The notes: generated from the sequence alone by a model not told the origin. Positions 1 to 7,595 are shown, numbered from the stretch's first letter. The stretch is DNA of 64,000 nt from Bradyrhizobium algeriense (GCF_003062295.1 NZ_PYCN01000006.1:248001-312000); one strand, 5' to 3'. A program made the numbers and translations.

Positions 1-90
1 GTCGCGCCTGCCTCTGCACCAGCCACAGGCAACGCATCTGCCGGCGTCAATGTCGTCTTTGATGGATACGCTTGTGTGGGACGCAAATAG
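1..90 (+). CDS. C-terminal end of an unidentified protein (partial)
   Basis: An open frame enters from the left edge and stops with TAG at 88-90. The 29 visible residues begin Ala/Pro/Thr-rich and end in FDGYACVGRK. An Ala/Pro-rich linker followed by a short tail with one Cys fits the end of a secreted or envelope protein, but the family cannot be named. No overlapping frame looks better. The reading frame is the only evidence. Confidence 0.4.
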   Translation, partial: VAPASAPATGNASAGVNVVFDGYACVGRK

Positions 91-368
91 CTCCCGGCAC
101 CGGCCATACTCGTAATCATGGATACACCCTTCCTCGGCAATTTAAGGGTGAAGGCAATCACCATGCCAACGCGGAAATCATTGATAAGGCTGGTGTCCTC
201 CTTCCTGAAGAAAGTTAGCGCGCCGGAAAATCTTGCCCACAACGGCAGGAATTTCCATTCCTGAGGGACTAAAGATATCGATGTGATTGGATCAGCAGAT
301 TACGCCGTTGGCTGATCCGTTTACGAAGTGGCAGACTGGCGGAGCAATTTTCACATGCCCTTGCGCAG

Positions 369-397
369 ATGGTAGATATTTCATATATTTCTACCAT
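369..397. promoter_or_regulatory. Palindromic operator candidate upstream of vapBC
   Basis: The 8-bp arms ATGGTAGA (369-376) and TCTACCAT (390-397) are exact inverted repeats around an AT-rich 13-bp centre. The element lies 14 bp before the preferred vapB start. VapB antitoxins usually autoregulate by binding palindromes at this position, so an operator is inferred. It also argues against the upstream ATG at 369 being the translation start. Confidence 0.5.
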
Positions 398-410
398 CAA
401 CGAGGCGGCC

Positions 411-662
411 ATGCACCTGAATATCAAGAACGATGAAGCACATAAGCTCGCAACCGAACTGGCGAAGCTCACCGGCGAGAATTTGACGTCTGCCGTAACC
501 TTGGCGCTGCGCGAACGCCTGGCCCGGGAGCGCCGGCGCCGAAACACCGACGATGTCGCCGCGCGTTTGTTGAAGATCGGCAACCGGTATGCGGCCTTGC
601 CCGACAGCGGACGCAGCCCGGAGGAGATTCTCGGTTACGATGAGCACGGCCTGCCGACGTGA
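411..662 (+). CDS. vapB: VapB-family antitoxin
   Basis: An 83-residue protein beginning MHLNIKNDEAHKLA, typical of the short VapB/PSK-type antitoxins: an N-terminal ribbon-helix-helix-like DNA-binding segment (about residues 1-45, with the TGENLTSAV turn) and a charged C-terminal tail that should wrap the toxin. The start at 411 is preferred over 369 because the upstream codons overlap a palindrome. The stop codon overlaps the start of the toxin gene (GTGA), the usual translational coupling of toxin-antitoxin pairs. Confidence 0.85.
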   Translation: MHLNIKNDEAHKLATELAKLTGENLTSAVTLALRERLARERRRRNTDDVAARLLKIGNRYAALPDSGRSPEEILGYDEHGLPT

Positions 663-1060
663 TCGTCGTCGATAGCTCAGCCGTCATCGCGATTTTTCGG
701 CAGGAAGATGATGCCGCGCATTATGCACGGTGTATTGCGGCTGACGATGATCCGCTCATATCGGCCGCGAATATTGTAGAGACGTCGATTGTCCTGCGCG
801 GTCTGAAGAAAATCGCGCCGGATAGGGCCGAGCGGTGGCTTGATGAATTCATCGAAACAGCGGGCATCCGGATCGAACCGGTAACGCGGGAGCAGGCGGC
901 TATAGCCCGCTTAGCTCATCGCCGGTTCGGAAAGGGGACCGGCCATGCCGCGGCTTTAAACTACGGAGATTGTTTTTCTTACGCGCTGGCGAAGGCCATG
1001 AATGCCCCACTACTTTGCAAGGGAAACGACTTTCCCTTGACCGATATTGGTATCGTCTGA
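659..1060 (+). CDS. vapC: VapC-family PIN-domain ribonuclease toxin
   Basis: A 133-residue PIN-domain protein starting with GTG inside the vapB stop. The acidic residues expected for metal-dependent RNA cleavage are present: Asp5 in MIVVDSSAV, Glu41 in NIVETS, Asp104 in NYGDCFSYALA and Asp124 in KGNDF. Length and motif order match VapC. The inferred role is a toxin that cleaves RNA when VapB is degraded. The pair sits alone, as is common for mobile toxin-antitoxin modules. Confidence 0.9.
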   Translation: MIVVDSSAVIAIFRQEDDAAHYARCIAADDDPLISAANIVETSIVLRGLKKIAPDRAERWLDEFIETAGIRIEPVTREQAAIARLAHRRFGKGTGHAAALNYGDCFSYALAKAMNAPLLCKGNDFPLTDIGIV

Positions 1061-1232
1061 CGGAGCGCTTCTACCTTCGTGCGTCGAGCTATGTCACAAG
1101 GTTACGCGCGTGACGAGCCCATGCTCAAGCGGATTGATGCAACGATGTGACTTTTCTCGGTACTGAAATCAAAGGCGCTTACTCAAGCTCAGCGTCATGA
1201 TTTCGAAATCTTGGCTATGGAGGGTGCGCTGA

Positions 1233-1672
1233 ATGGAACCGGAACGATATTTTGCTGGAGACATCACCATCGTTCTCGCTGATGGATCGCGTGTGCCTGC
1301 CAATTGACTGCAGACGAAATCTACGCGGAAGGCAAAGAGATTTGTAGAATTTCCCTTGAGCAAGGCACCGAAGTGAGAGTTGCCGAGTCGGAAGAAGATT
1401 TCTTTGAAGCGTTGAAAAGACTCCGTCTCGACTTGGAGAAAACTAGCACATTGCTTCATTGCTTTGGCGCCAGCGAGAATGTTTATCCCTCTGGAATGCA
1501 GAAATCGATGGGGCCAGCGATTTTGGCTTACAAGATGCGCATCGGTTCCCCGACCTCACGCCACGACATTGTCAACATTTTCGAAGCTGATGAGACTGTT
1601 GTTCCATCTACGGTAGAGCAACAAGAGCGATTTCGTCAGAGGTGGATAGATAGCCTTCGCAATTTAGCCTAG
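1233..1672 (+). pseudogene. Hypothetical protein gene with a probable frameshift
   Basis: An ATG at 1233 stands behind a strong GGAGGG ribosome binding site (1219-1224) but its frame stops after 24 codons, at TGA 1305-1307. A second frame, one base back, begins at TTG 1304 and continues for 122 residues (TADEIYAEGKEICRI...). The second frame has no binding site of its own. Joined, the two read as one protein of about 147 residues that makes sense across the seam (DGSRVPAN then TADEIYAEG). A single lost base near 1302-1304, or a sequencing error, is the simplest explanation. The family is not recognised, and base composition is lower in GC than most of the window. Confidence 0.55.
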
Positions 1673-1737
1673 ATGCGAGCTACCCATTGGAGGCGTCACC
1701 ACGCACAGTGAAGTCAGCTCCAGCCCGTGAGCCCTTG

Positions 1738-1798
1738 CGAAACCCATCACTTGCCGAACGGGTTTGATGGGTATCGCTTTCGCTCCACCCATCCTACG
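1738..1798. repeat. Palindromic intergenic repeat, CCCATCCTACG family (partial copy)
   Basis: This sequence, running from CGAAACCCATC to CCCATCCTACG, matches the right part of the element at 34628-34744, sharing GATGGGTATCGC and the end CCACCCATCCTACG. It lies between the convergent ends of the frameshifted gene and the extensin-like gene, where it may also serve as a terminator. The left arm is missing. Confidence 0.7.
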
Positions 1799-1810
1799 AA
1801 TCCGACGACT

Positions 1811-3064
1811 CTAATGATCCTCGAACTCGTCTTCCTCGTTGACCTTGCTGTTGCCCCTGAACCAGCGCGACACCGACTTCTTGGCTCCGACCGATCCGGT
1901 CGAATACGGATCGCGTGACGCATAGGGATTGCGCTGCCCGGCGCGCGCGGCGACCTGGTCGCCCGGCACGGCGGCGGGCTGGCAGATGGTGCGGCGGGAG
2001 GCACGGCGCATCAGGTCGACGTGGATGTGATCCTCGTGGTGGGAGTTGGAGCCCGGGGCCAGCACGGTGTTGAACTGCTGACAGGCGGCCCCCTGCACGT
2101 CGCGCAGAAAGCCCTGCTCTTCCGGCATGCCGCGCCAGCCGCCCTTGACCGTGATGCGACGGCCGTCGGCGAGCGTGAAGGCCGCGATGTCGAGCGCGTT
2201 GCCGAAGGCATGCTCGGAAATATGCGCGTGCGGACTGCCGTTCATGCCGCGGCAGGAATACGCCGAGATCTGCTTGATTTCGACGACGCGCACGCCGAAC
2301 CAGCGCATCGCCGCCGGTTGCACGGAATCGGTGAGCCAGCGGTCGAGCGCCGAGACGATCGGGCACGCCAGCGTCGCCGGCGGTTTCATCGAGACCTGCC
2401 CGAAAGCGCTGACGGAATTTCCTTGCGCTGGCCCGAGCCGCGGCGTGGCCGGGTTTGCCGCCGGTGGCGAATAGGATGGTTGCGGATACGGCGCAGAAGA
2501 GGGCGCCGCGTAACGGTCGCGCGGCGGATGGGACGGTGCCGCCATATAGCCGCCTCCGCGCGATGCCGGCGCGCCCTCGGGCGGCAGGTCGACGTCATCC
2601 TCCTGCGTGGCGATGCCTGGCGCGGACAGCGAGATCGGGCCGTTCGACGGCGCGGCATAATTCGGCTGGCGCGGCGCCGGATCCGGATAGGTTCGCGGAT
2701 AGTTTCCTTGATAGTTTCCTTGGGGTTGAGCCGCCGCTGGCGCGCGCGCGATCGGCCAGCGCGGCTGATTGCCGATATTGCCGGGCGGCCGCAGGCTTTC
2801 GTCGGCAAAGCCGAAGCTGGTGATGTTTTCGCCGAGCGCCGCCACTTTCAGCGGATATTCCGCGCCGCACACGCCGGGACCGGAGATCGGGTCGATCCGA
2901 ACCAATTCCGGGCTCTCCTTGACCGCGCCGGACTTCAGGCAAGCGACCTCGGCCTCGGCGCGCCACGGTTCGCGCTCGGCGGACTGAAAAAATCCGCGGC
3001 CACAACCCGCTAGCGAGACGAGGACGAAGGAGCCGACGAGATACAAACGAACTCCGCGCGTCAT
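1811..3064 (-). CDS. Extensin-like family lipoprotein
   Basis: A protein of about 417 residues with an N-terminal lipoprotein signal (hydrophobic stretch ending in the lipobox LAGC), a long Pro/Ala/Tyr-rich low-complexity middle and a C-terminal extensin-like domain. The C-terminal domain carries HAFGNALDIA and HHEDHIHVDL, which resemble the metal-binding motifs of M15-type D,D-peptidases, so a role in peptidoglycan or cell-envelope modification is inferred. The ATG at 3064 is preferred to a TTG at 3079. Both positions lack a strong ribosome binding site. The gene is monocistronic. Confidence 0.8.
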   Translation of the reverse strand: MTRGVRLYLVGSFVLVSLAGCGRGFFQSAEREPWRAEAEVACLKSGAVKESPELVRIDPISGPGVCGAEYPLKVAALGENITSFGFADESLRPPGNIGNQPRWPIARAPAAAQPQGNYQGNYPRTYPDPAPRQPNYAAPSNGPISLSAPGIATQEDDVDLPPEGAPASRGGGYMAAPSHPPRDRYAAPSSAPYPQPSYSPPAANPATPRLGPAQGNSVSAFGQVSMKPPATLACPIVSALDRWLTDSVQPAAMRWFGVRVVEIKQISAYSCRGMNGSPHAHISEHAFGNALDIAAFTLADGRRITVKGGWRGMPEEQGFLRDVQGAACQQFNTVLAPGSNSHHEDHIHVDLMRRASRRTICQPAAVPGDQVAARAGQRNPYASRDPYSTGSVGAKKSVSRWFRGNSKVNEEDEFEDH

Positions 3065-3259
3065 CGCTCGCACGTTCAACTAATTTATTTAAAGACTCTT
3101 CAACATGTTGATTTTACGAATTTTTTACCATGTTTTCGGGGGCTGCCGCCTGTGGAGAGCCGATGGATGGACAGCAACACTGACTTTTTGGGCCGGGAAC
3201 GCTTTGCTAGCCTAAAGTGTTATGTGCGGGCACGACGTGAACCTAGGGAGCTGTCCTCA

Positions 3260-3355
3260 ATGGATTTCGCAAGTCCTCTCGTGAGCAGACTTAGCGTTGT
3301 CACCGCGTATCTTGCACTCGCCTTCGTCGGCGCGATTGTGCTTGGCGTGTTCTAG
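3260..3355 (+). CDS. Small single-span membrane protein, 31 residues
   Basis: MDFASPLVSRLSVVTAYLAL is followed by AFVGAIVLGVF and a stop. One hydrophobic helix covers about residues 12-31, with a short polar N-terminus. A GGGAG ribosome binding site lies upstream and a strong hairpin terminator follows at 3381, so the ORF sits in a proper transcription unit of its own. The function is unknown. An ATG further upstream in the same frame (3152 or 3164) is less likely because no binding site precedes it. Confidence 0.6.
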   Translation: MDFASPLVSRLSVVTAYLALAFVGAIVLGVF

Positions 3356-3380
3356 ACTTTCCCGTCCAGACATGGACCTG

Positions 3381-3413
3381 AACGCCCGGTGACGATGTCA
3401 TCGGGCGTTTTCG
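3381..3413 (+). terminator. Rho-independent terminator
   Basis: AACGCCCGGTGAC (3381-3393) pairs over its whole 13-bp length, with one G-U pair, to GTCATCGGGCGTT (3397-3409). A short T-rich tract follows. It ends the unit of the 31-residue membrane protein. Confidence 0.8.
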
Positions 3414-3454
3414 TGAGCTGACTTAGCGTCAAGAGCGAAGAATTGATGAAGGCT

Positions 3455-4321
3455 CTAAGAGCGCTGCCCGGACAATGTCTGCCATGACGTCACCAGGCTG
3501 TCGGCGCGGCGCGTGATGCGGCTCCAATTGTTGCCGGAGCAGTAGAAGCGGCCGAGCGCGCAGGCTTCGACGCGCAGCGTGTTGATCCCCTTCATCGATA
3601 TCGTGCCGTAATAGGTCTCGCCAGAACCCTGGCTGTAGACGCCGCCGGTCCATTGCCTGTCCGTTTTCGGCTTCATGTTGATCAGGATCGCTTCGCCCTT
3701 CTCGTTCGATGAACCGAGCACAAAGCCGCACAGCGCATTGCCGCACTTGGCGATCCGCACCGATCCCTTGCCTTCGGTCTGCCAATCGCCGATCGGAGAA
3801 TCAGACGGCTCTTCCTCGGCCCGATGCGCGACGCGCTCGACCTGCGGCGCAGGCTGCGCGGTCTCGACCGGTTTTGCGGCCGGCGGGGGCGGCGGCACCG
3901 GAATCGAATCCTGTTGAACGGGTGGCGGCGGAGGTGACGGAGGCGCATCGACGATCTGGCCTCTCGATGCGGCCACCGTGTAAACGGCCGGCGGCGGCGC
4001 GGCAACGATGGTCTTGGCCGGCGCCGTGGTCGCCGGCGGTGCGGGCGGCGAAATCGTCTGCGGCGTAGTTGGCCCGACCGTCTGCGGCGCGGACGGCACG
4101 GGCTTCGCCGGTACGGGCGCATCGCGCTCATCGTCGTAGCGGTCACGCTTGCGGCGCCAGTCGAGGTTTCTGGAGATCGACATCCTGGCACACGAGACCG
4201 AACGGCAATGCCTGGAGGATTCGATCTGCACCCGATGGCGGCCGACGTTGAATGAAATCCCGGCGGCATAGGCCGAAGAACTGAGCGTGATCAGCACGGC
4301 GAGAAAACAAAATCGTTTCAT
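3455..4321 (-). CDS. Secreted DUF2147-like protein (paralogue 1)
   Basis: About 288 residues starting MKRFCFLAVLITLSSSAYA, a signal peptide. A conserved N-terminal patch with paired Cys (SCARMSIS) follows, then a Pro/Ala-rich linker and a C-terminal DUF2147-like domain: PIGDWQTEGKGSVRI, CGNALCGFVLG, ILINMKPK, and GRFYCSGNNW near the end. The protein is exported, probably periplasmic; the molecular function of the family is unknown. It is a paralogue of the divergently transcribed gene at 4531. The start was placed at the signal peptide rather than at the end of the open frame (4390). Confidence 0.75.
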   Translation of the reverse strand: MKRFCFLAVLITLSSSAYAAGISFNVGRHRVQIESSRHCRSVSCARMSISRNLDWRRKRDRYDDERDAPVPAKPVPSAPQTVGPTTPQTISPPAPPATTAPAKTIVAAPPPAVYTVAASRGQIVDAPPSPPPPPVQQDSIPVPPPPPAAKPVETAQPAPQVERVAHRAEEEPSDSPIGDWQTEGKGSVRIAKCGNALCGFVLGSSNEKGEAILINMKPKTDRQWTGGVYSQGSGETYYGTISMKGINTLRVEACALGRFYCSGNNWSRITRRADSLVTSWQTLSGQRS

Positions 4322-4375
4322 CGAAGCCTCCCCGCAGGTGACGCGGAAAACTAGCCGCGGGGAGCCTCGACTGGA

Positions 4376-4391
4376 TGTGATTTGAATCACC
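4376..4391. promoter_or_regulatory. CRP/FNR-like binding palindrome 1
   Basis: TGTGATTTGAATCACC follows the TGTGA-N6-TCACA pattern of CRP-type sites with one mismatch at the last base. It lies 55 bp upstream of the minus-strand DUF2147-like gene, inside the divergent promoter region. Binding is inferred from pattern only. Confidence 0.45.
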
Positions 4392-4439
4392 GAGCCGCGC
4401 CGTCGCGGTGCTTCCGGCTGTGGCGCTCCCGGGGCGTCT

Positions 4440-4455
4440 TGTGACGTACATCACA
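4440..4455. promoter_or_regulatory. CRP/FNR-like binding palindrome 2
   Basis: TGTGACGTACATCACA is an exact TGTGA-N6-TCACA site with both half-sites intact. It lies 75 bp upstream of the ATG at 4531 and 64 bp from palindrome 1 (centre to centre). Two such sites in one divergent intergenic region suggest shared control of both paralogues by a CRP/FNR-family regulator. Confidence 0.55.
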
Positions 4456-4530
4456 GAACGCCTCCCTCGCGCCGCGTAGGGTCCGCGCACATTCACCGCC
4501 ACGCGCTCACAAGCCGCTCAGGAGCCAGTC

Positions 4531-5265
4531 ATGAAGAAGCTCTACATCCTCGCCGCATTGTTGATGGCCACCACCTCGGCGCATGCCGGCGGAATTACGC
4601 TCCAGATCAACGGCGAGCGCGTTCGCGTTGAAGCGCCGCGCAACTGCAACGCCATCTCCTGCATCAAGATCACCGCGCCCGGCTATAACGGCACGCTCGG
4701 CAATGTCGATCTCAAGGGCATGGGCTCCAAGCGCAAGGACGACGACGATGACGCCGTGGCGACCGCGCCGGCGGCACCGGCAGCACCCGCTCCGGCCCAG
4801 GCCACCGCGCCGCAGCCTGCCGCTCCCGCCGCGACTGCGCCCGCCCCCGCCCAGACCGTTGCCGCCGTCACGCCGGCACGGACCGAAGCTGCACCGCCCG
4901 CTCCGCCTCCGCCACCCGCGCCGATCGCTACCGCGCCCGCACCCCAGCCGGCCCCGGTGGCCGCAGCCGCCGCGACCGATCCGAACTCGCCGATCGGCAT
5001 CTGGGCGACGGAAGAGAACAAGGGCAACGTGCGCATCGAGGAATGCGGCGCCAATCTGTGCGGCTATTCCGTCAACACCGGCGCAAGGATCCTGATCAAC
5101 ATGAAGCCGCAGGGCAGCAAGTGGACCGGCCGAATTAATGATCCCGACAGCGGCCGCAACTACGACTCGACGATCGCGCTGAAGAGCAGCAATACGCTCA
5201 AGGTCCAGGGCTGCGCCTTCGGCGGCATGTTCTGCGGCGGCCAGACCTGGAAGCGCGTGAGCTGA
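4531..5265 (+). CDS. Secreted DUF2147-like protein (paralogue 2)
   Basis: A 244-residue protein with signal peptide MKKLYILAALLMATTSAHA, an N-terminal Cys-containing patch (CNAISCIKI), an Asp-rich turn, a long Ala/Pro linker (about residues 75-150) and a C-terminal DUF2147-like domain (PIGIWATEENKGNVRI, CGANLCGYSV, ILINMKPQ, FGGMFCGGQTW). The motif order matches the divergent neighbour, so the pair arose by duplication. Function unknown; likely periplasmic. A terminator follows at 5286. Confidence 0.8.
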   Translation: MKKLYILAALLMATTSAHAGGITLQINGERVRVEAPRNCNAISCIKITAPGYNGTLGNVDLKGMGSKRKDDDDDAVATAPAAPAAPAPAQATAPQPAAPAATAPAPAQTVAAVTPARTEAAPPAPPPPPAPIATAPAPQPAPVAAAAATDPNSPIGIWATEENKGNVRIEECGANLCGYSVNTGARILINMKPQGSKWTGRINDPDSGRNYDSTIALKSSNTLKVQGCAFGGMFCGGQTWKRVS

Positions 5266-5285
5266 TTACCTTCTCCCCGAGACTT

Positions 5286-5317
5286 GAGGCCCTGTGGTTC
5301 GCCACAGGGCCTTCTTT
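5286..5317 (+). terminator. Rho-independent terminator
   Basis: AGGCCCTGTGG (5287-5297), loop TTCG, then CCACAGGGCCT (5302-5312) form a perfect 11-bp stem followed by TCTTT. It lies 21 bp after the stop of the DUF2147-like gene. Confidence 0.9.
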
Positions 5318-5347
5318 ATGCGCATCGTCAAATTGCGCCGGGTACCG

Positions 5348-5800
5348 TCACTTCATACGATTAAAAACCACGTCGAACTTTTGCTTTACGACAACTTGGT
5401 CGTAGACGCCTCTCAGACTGTCACTCGCGGCATCATATTTGAGTGTGTAAGTTGAGCCGCCGTAACCGCCAGCGCGTAATTCAAAGAATAGCTTGAGCGC
5501 GTTTCCGTCGCGGGTAACTTCTGCGGTGTGAAAAGGTAGCAGCCTCGGATTGGCATAACCGGCGTCAAGCTTGCCGTTTTCATCAACCGCACTGATGTTG
5601 ATTACATATGGGCCTTCGGTTCGCGCCCACCGGCCAACCAGTACGCCAAATGCCGGTACTGCCGAGCCGGTGGGCGCGACTGGCGGTGTCTGCGCCAGCG
5701 CACCGCTGCCGAACACCGCACCCATGCCAGCAAGTGCGATTAGGCCATTTCTAATGGCAGCGTTTCGCTTCTCTTTCGTCGATTTGGTACACTTCATCAT
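5348..5800 (-). CDS. Secreted protein of unknown function
   Basis: About 150 residues starting MMKCTKSTKEKRN behind GGGAG. A basic N-region and a hydrophobic core (NGLIALAGMGAVFGSGALAQ) give a clear signal peptide ending around AQ. The mature part contains LVGRWARTEGPYVINIS and a repeated beta pattern that resembles a small lipocalin-like fold, which is only an impression. No catalytic motif is visible. Likely periplasmic and monocistronic. Confidence 0.65.
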   Translation of the reverse strand: MMKCTKSTKEKRNAAIRNGLIALAGMGAVFGSGALAQTPPVAPTGSAVPAFGVLVGRWARTEGPYVINISAVDENGKLDAGYANPRLLPFHTAEVTRDGNALKLFFELRAGGYGGSTYTLKYDAASDSLRGVYDQVVVKQKFDVVFNRMK

Positions 5801-6000
5801 TGCAGCTCCCAAAGTGATGCAAGGATTTGCCCGGCGCACCGGCCCAAAGCTCGGCGCCGCTGCCTCCAAGATCGCCGGGGTGCCGCAAGTTCAATGCCCT
5901 GCCAACGAACTTACTGGTGGAGGCGCCGATCGAAAGGCTCCGCCACGCTCAGCTATCTCCCAACAAGACCGGCGTTTCGGCGTTGCGGCAATAATACGAG

Positions 6001-6384
6001 TTAGTTTGGGGCCCTTTTCTTTCGGCTCGCGCCCTTCAAAGCACTTGCCGAGGTCGTCACTGATCCATCATTCATTTGAAGACAGGTCAAGAGATCGACA
6101 TAACTCGCTTCGCCGGCAACCGTCGCCTCTCCCTCACACTGGGCTCTGACAGCCGGGGAATACGAAGCCCAGATCGGGTCCAATTGTTGTCGCGCTGAAT
6201 GCTCATCGCTCATACACTTGTCGAAACCTTGAGGTAAGGCCAAACCCATCGCTTTATCGGCTTCTACCGATCCTCTGCAGGTAGCCTCGACGTTGAGTTT
6301 TGGGATGGCATCGGAAATGGGCGTCAACAATTGAGTACTCACCAATTGAGTGCTCACCGCAATTGCCATGATTGCTGGGTGCAT
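6001..6384 (-). CDS. Secreted Cys-containing protein of unknown function
   Basis: A 127-residue protein starting MHPAIMAIAV behind an AAAGGAC ribosome binding site. The N-terminal 30 residues are mildly hydrophobic and contain a duplicated VSTQL caused by a 15-bp tandem repeat. The mature part has four Cys (CRGS, CMSD, CEGE, CLQM) spaced like two disulphide pairs. It lies 69 bp downstream of the 32-residue ORF on the same strand and probably shares its transcript. No family is recognised. Confidence 0.65.
   Translation of the reverse strand: MHPAIMAIAVSTQLVSTQLLTPISDAIPKLNVEATCRGSVEADKAMGLALPQGFDKCMSDEHSARQQLDPIWASYSPAVRAQCEGEATVAGEASYVDLLTCLQMNDGSVTTSASALKGASRKKRAPN
6328..6357. repeat. 15-bp tandem duplication inside a coding region
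   Basis: CAATTGAGTACTCAC (6328-6342) is followed directly by CAATTGAGTGCTCAC (6343-6357), one base different. It duplicates five residues in the signal-peptide region of the secreted protein at 6001-6384 and keeps the frame. Confidence 0.9.
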
Positions 6385-6453
6385 GGGATGTCCTTTCTTT
6401 AATAACAGCGGGACGTGCAACTGCGCACGCCCCGCTCGACCCGCCCGCCGCGA

Positions 6454-6552
6454 CTAGCCGCCGCCGGCTTTGACTCGTGGCGGATTCTTCATATCCAGCA
6501 ACGGTACGGAGGAAATCTCCCTGCTGTACCTGGAATCCATAGCTGTCTTCAT
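6454..6552 (-). CDS. Short ORF, 32 residues, with strong ribosome binding site
   Basis: The ORF starts MKTAMDSRYSREISS, continues to DMKNPPRVKAGGG and stops with TAG. A near-perfect ribosome binding site (GAAGGAG, then AAACC before ATG) precedes it. There is no signal peptide or membrane segment; the tail is basic and ends in three Gly. It is the first ORF downstream of the FixK/FNR-like box at 6728 and lies just upstream of the secreted Cys protein. It could be a regulatory or leader peptide, a precursor peptide, or a small functional protein. The family is unknown. Confidence 0.5.
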   Translation of the reverse strand: MKTAMDSRYSREISSVPLLDMKNPPRVKAGGG

Positions 6553-6727
6553 GGTTTCTCCTTCCGTCCAGTAGAAAACGTCGGATCGACTAGACCATGC
6601 GCGCCGCCACTCTCCTGCTCGTTCTACTTGCTAGCGCGTCGAAGCCGACATGGCTTGTTGAGCGTTTTTCAGTAAGGTCCTTTGACGGATGCCGAGGCGT
6701 ACGGAAACGGAGTGGCACATTTCCCGG

Positions 6728-6741
6728 TTGATCTAGATCAA
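6728..6741. promoter_or_regulatory. FixK/FNR-type box
   Basis: TTGATCTAGATCAA is a perfect 14-bp palindrome fitting TTGAT-N4-ATCAA, the consensus of FNR/FixK/Anr regulators that act under low oxygen. The nearest downstream gene is the minus-strand 32-residue ORF (start 176 bp away). The plus-strand side faces the end of the DnaB-like gene, so the box probably serves the minus strand. Confidence 0.6.
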
Positions 6742-6881
6742 GGCATGTCCGAGTCGGCCCGAATACCGACCTGATTCCCATGCCTGCACGCTGACGCATG
6801 CTTCTCGTGCTCTGTAACTCAGCCGAGGAGCATGGCCATGCACCTTGCGTCGATACGACTATGGCTTAACGAGTCCGCGGG

Positions 6882-7595
6882 CTAGCTTGCCGCCCGGAAC
6901 TGAACCTCGCCGTTGTTCAGAAAACATGTCTTGGTGAAGAGGCTCAGATCCAGCGGATTCGGCAATCTGACATCTTCCAGATCGGGGCATGGTTTCTTCA
7001 ACGGATCGTACGAGCGATCGATCTGGGAGATAAAGACGAAGATCAGCCCGCGATCGCGAGCGAACGACTGCAGGGTGCGAACCTGAACCATCAATTCCGG
7101 ATTCTCGCGCTTCTGGTCGAGCAGCTGCAGATAGTCCACGACCACCAGGGTGCCGCGAGGCGCGCCTGCCAGCCGCTTGACGATGTAATCCGAACTTATT
7201 TCGTCGGAGCTGTCGAATTCAAACAGGCCGGCAAAATCCTCGCGCGCCACGCCGATGGCGCGGAAACGATCCAGCATGTCCTTCTCGGTATACTCCAGCG
7301 TGAAGAACACGCCTCGACTGCCGGACTTCATGGCCTGCACGGCGAGTTCGAGGCTCATCAGGGTCTTGCCCTGGCCCGGGCGCGCACCCACCAGCACCAG
7401 GTCGCCGGGAGCCAGCCGCGCAAACAGTTTTTCGGCGGGCGCGGTTGCGGTCGCTTTGGCCGCGAGCAAACTCCAGCCGCCAAAACCCTCTTGCCTGGCA
7501 ACGCGGTCGAGCGCCTCGTGCAGCGGGATATTTTCTGCACGGGATAGACGTTTGGCCTTACGCTTCAAGTGATAAAGGGGCGCAGACAGCTTCAT
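6882..7595 (-). CDS. DnaB-like RecA-fold ATPase
   Basis: A 237-residue protein starting MKLSAPLYHLKRKAK behind AGGAGG. After an N-terminal helical segment comes a RecA-type ATPase core with Walker A GARPGQGKT, a following FTLEYTEKDM segment and Walker B LVVVDYLQLL, close to the C-terminal domain of DnaB helicases. It is far shorter than DnaB (about 470 residues) and lacks the N-terminal primase-interaction domain, so it is not the replicative helicase. No phage or plasmid genes adjoin it. Role unknown. Confidence 0.7.
   Translation of the reverse strand: MKLSAPLYHLKRKAKRLSRAENIPLHEALDRVARQEGFGGWSLLAAKATATAPAEKLFARLAPGDLVLVGARPGQGKTLMSLELAVQAMKSGSRGVFFTLEYTEKDMLDRFRAIGVAREDFAGLFEFDSSDEISSDYIVKRLAGAPRGTLVVVDYLQLLDQKRENPELMVQVRTLQSFARDRGLIFVFISQIDRSYDPLKKPCPDLEDVRLPNPLDLSLFTKTCFLNNGEVQFRAAS

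Noticed and set aside
2021..3013. 330-codon plus-strand frame opposite the extensin-like gene
   Set aside because: Arg-rich shadow with no recognisable family; the minus strand has signal peptide and catalytic-type motifs.
6415..6675. 86-codon plus-strand frame
   Set aside because: Opposite the 32-residue ORF, which has a far better ribosome binding site; composition does not look like protein.
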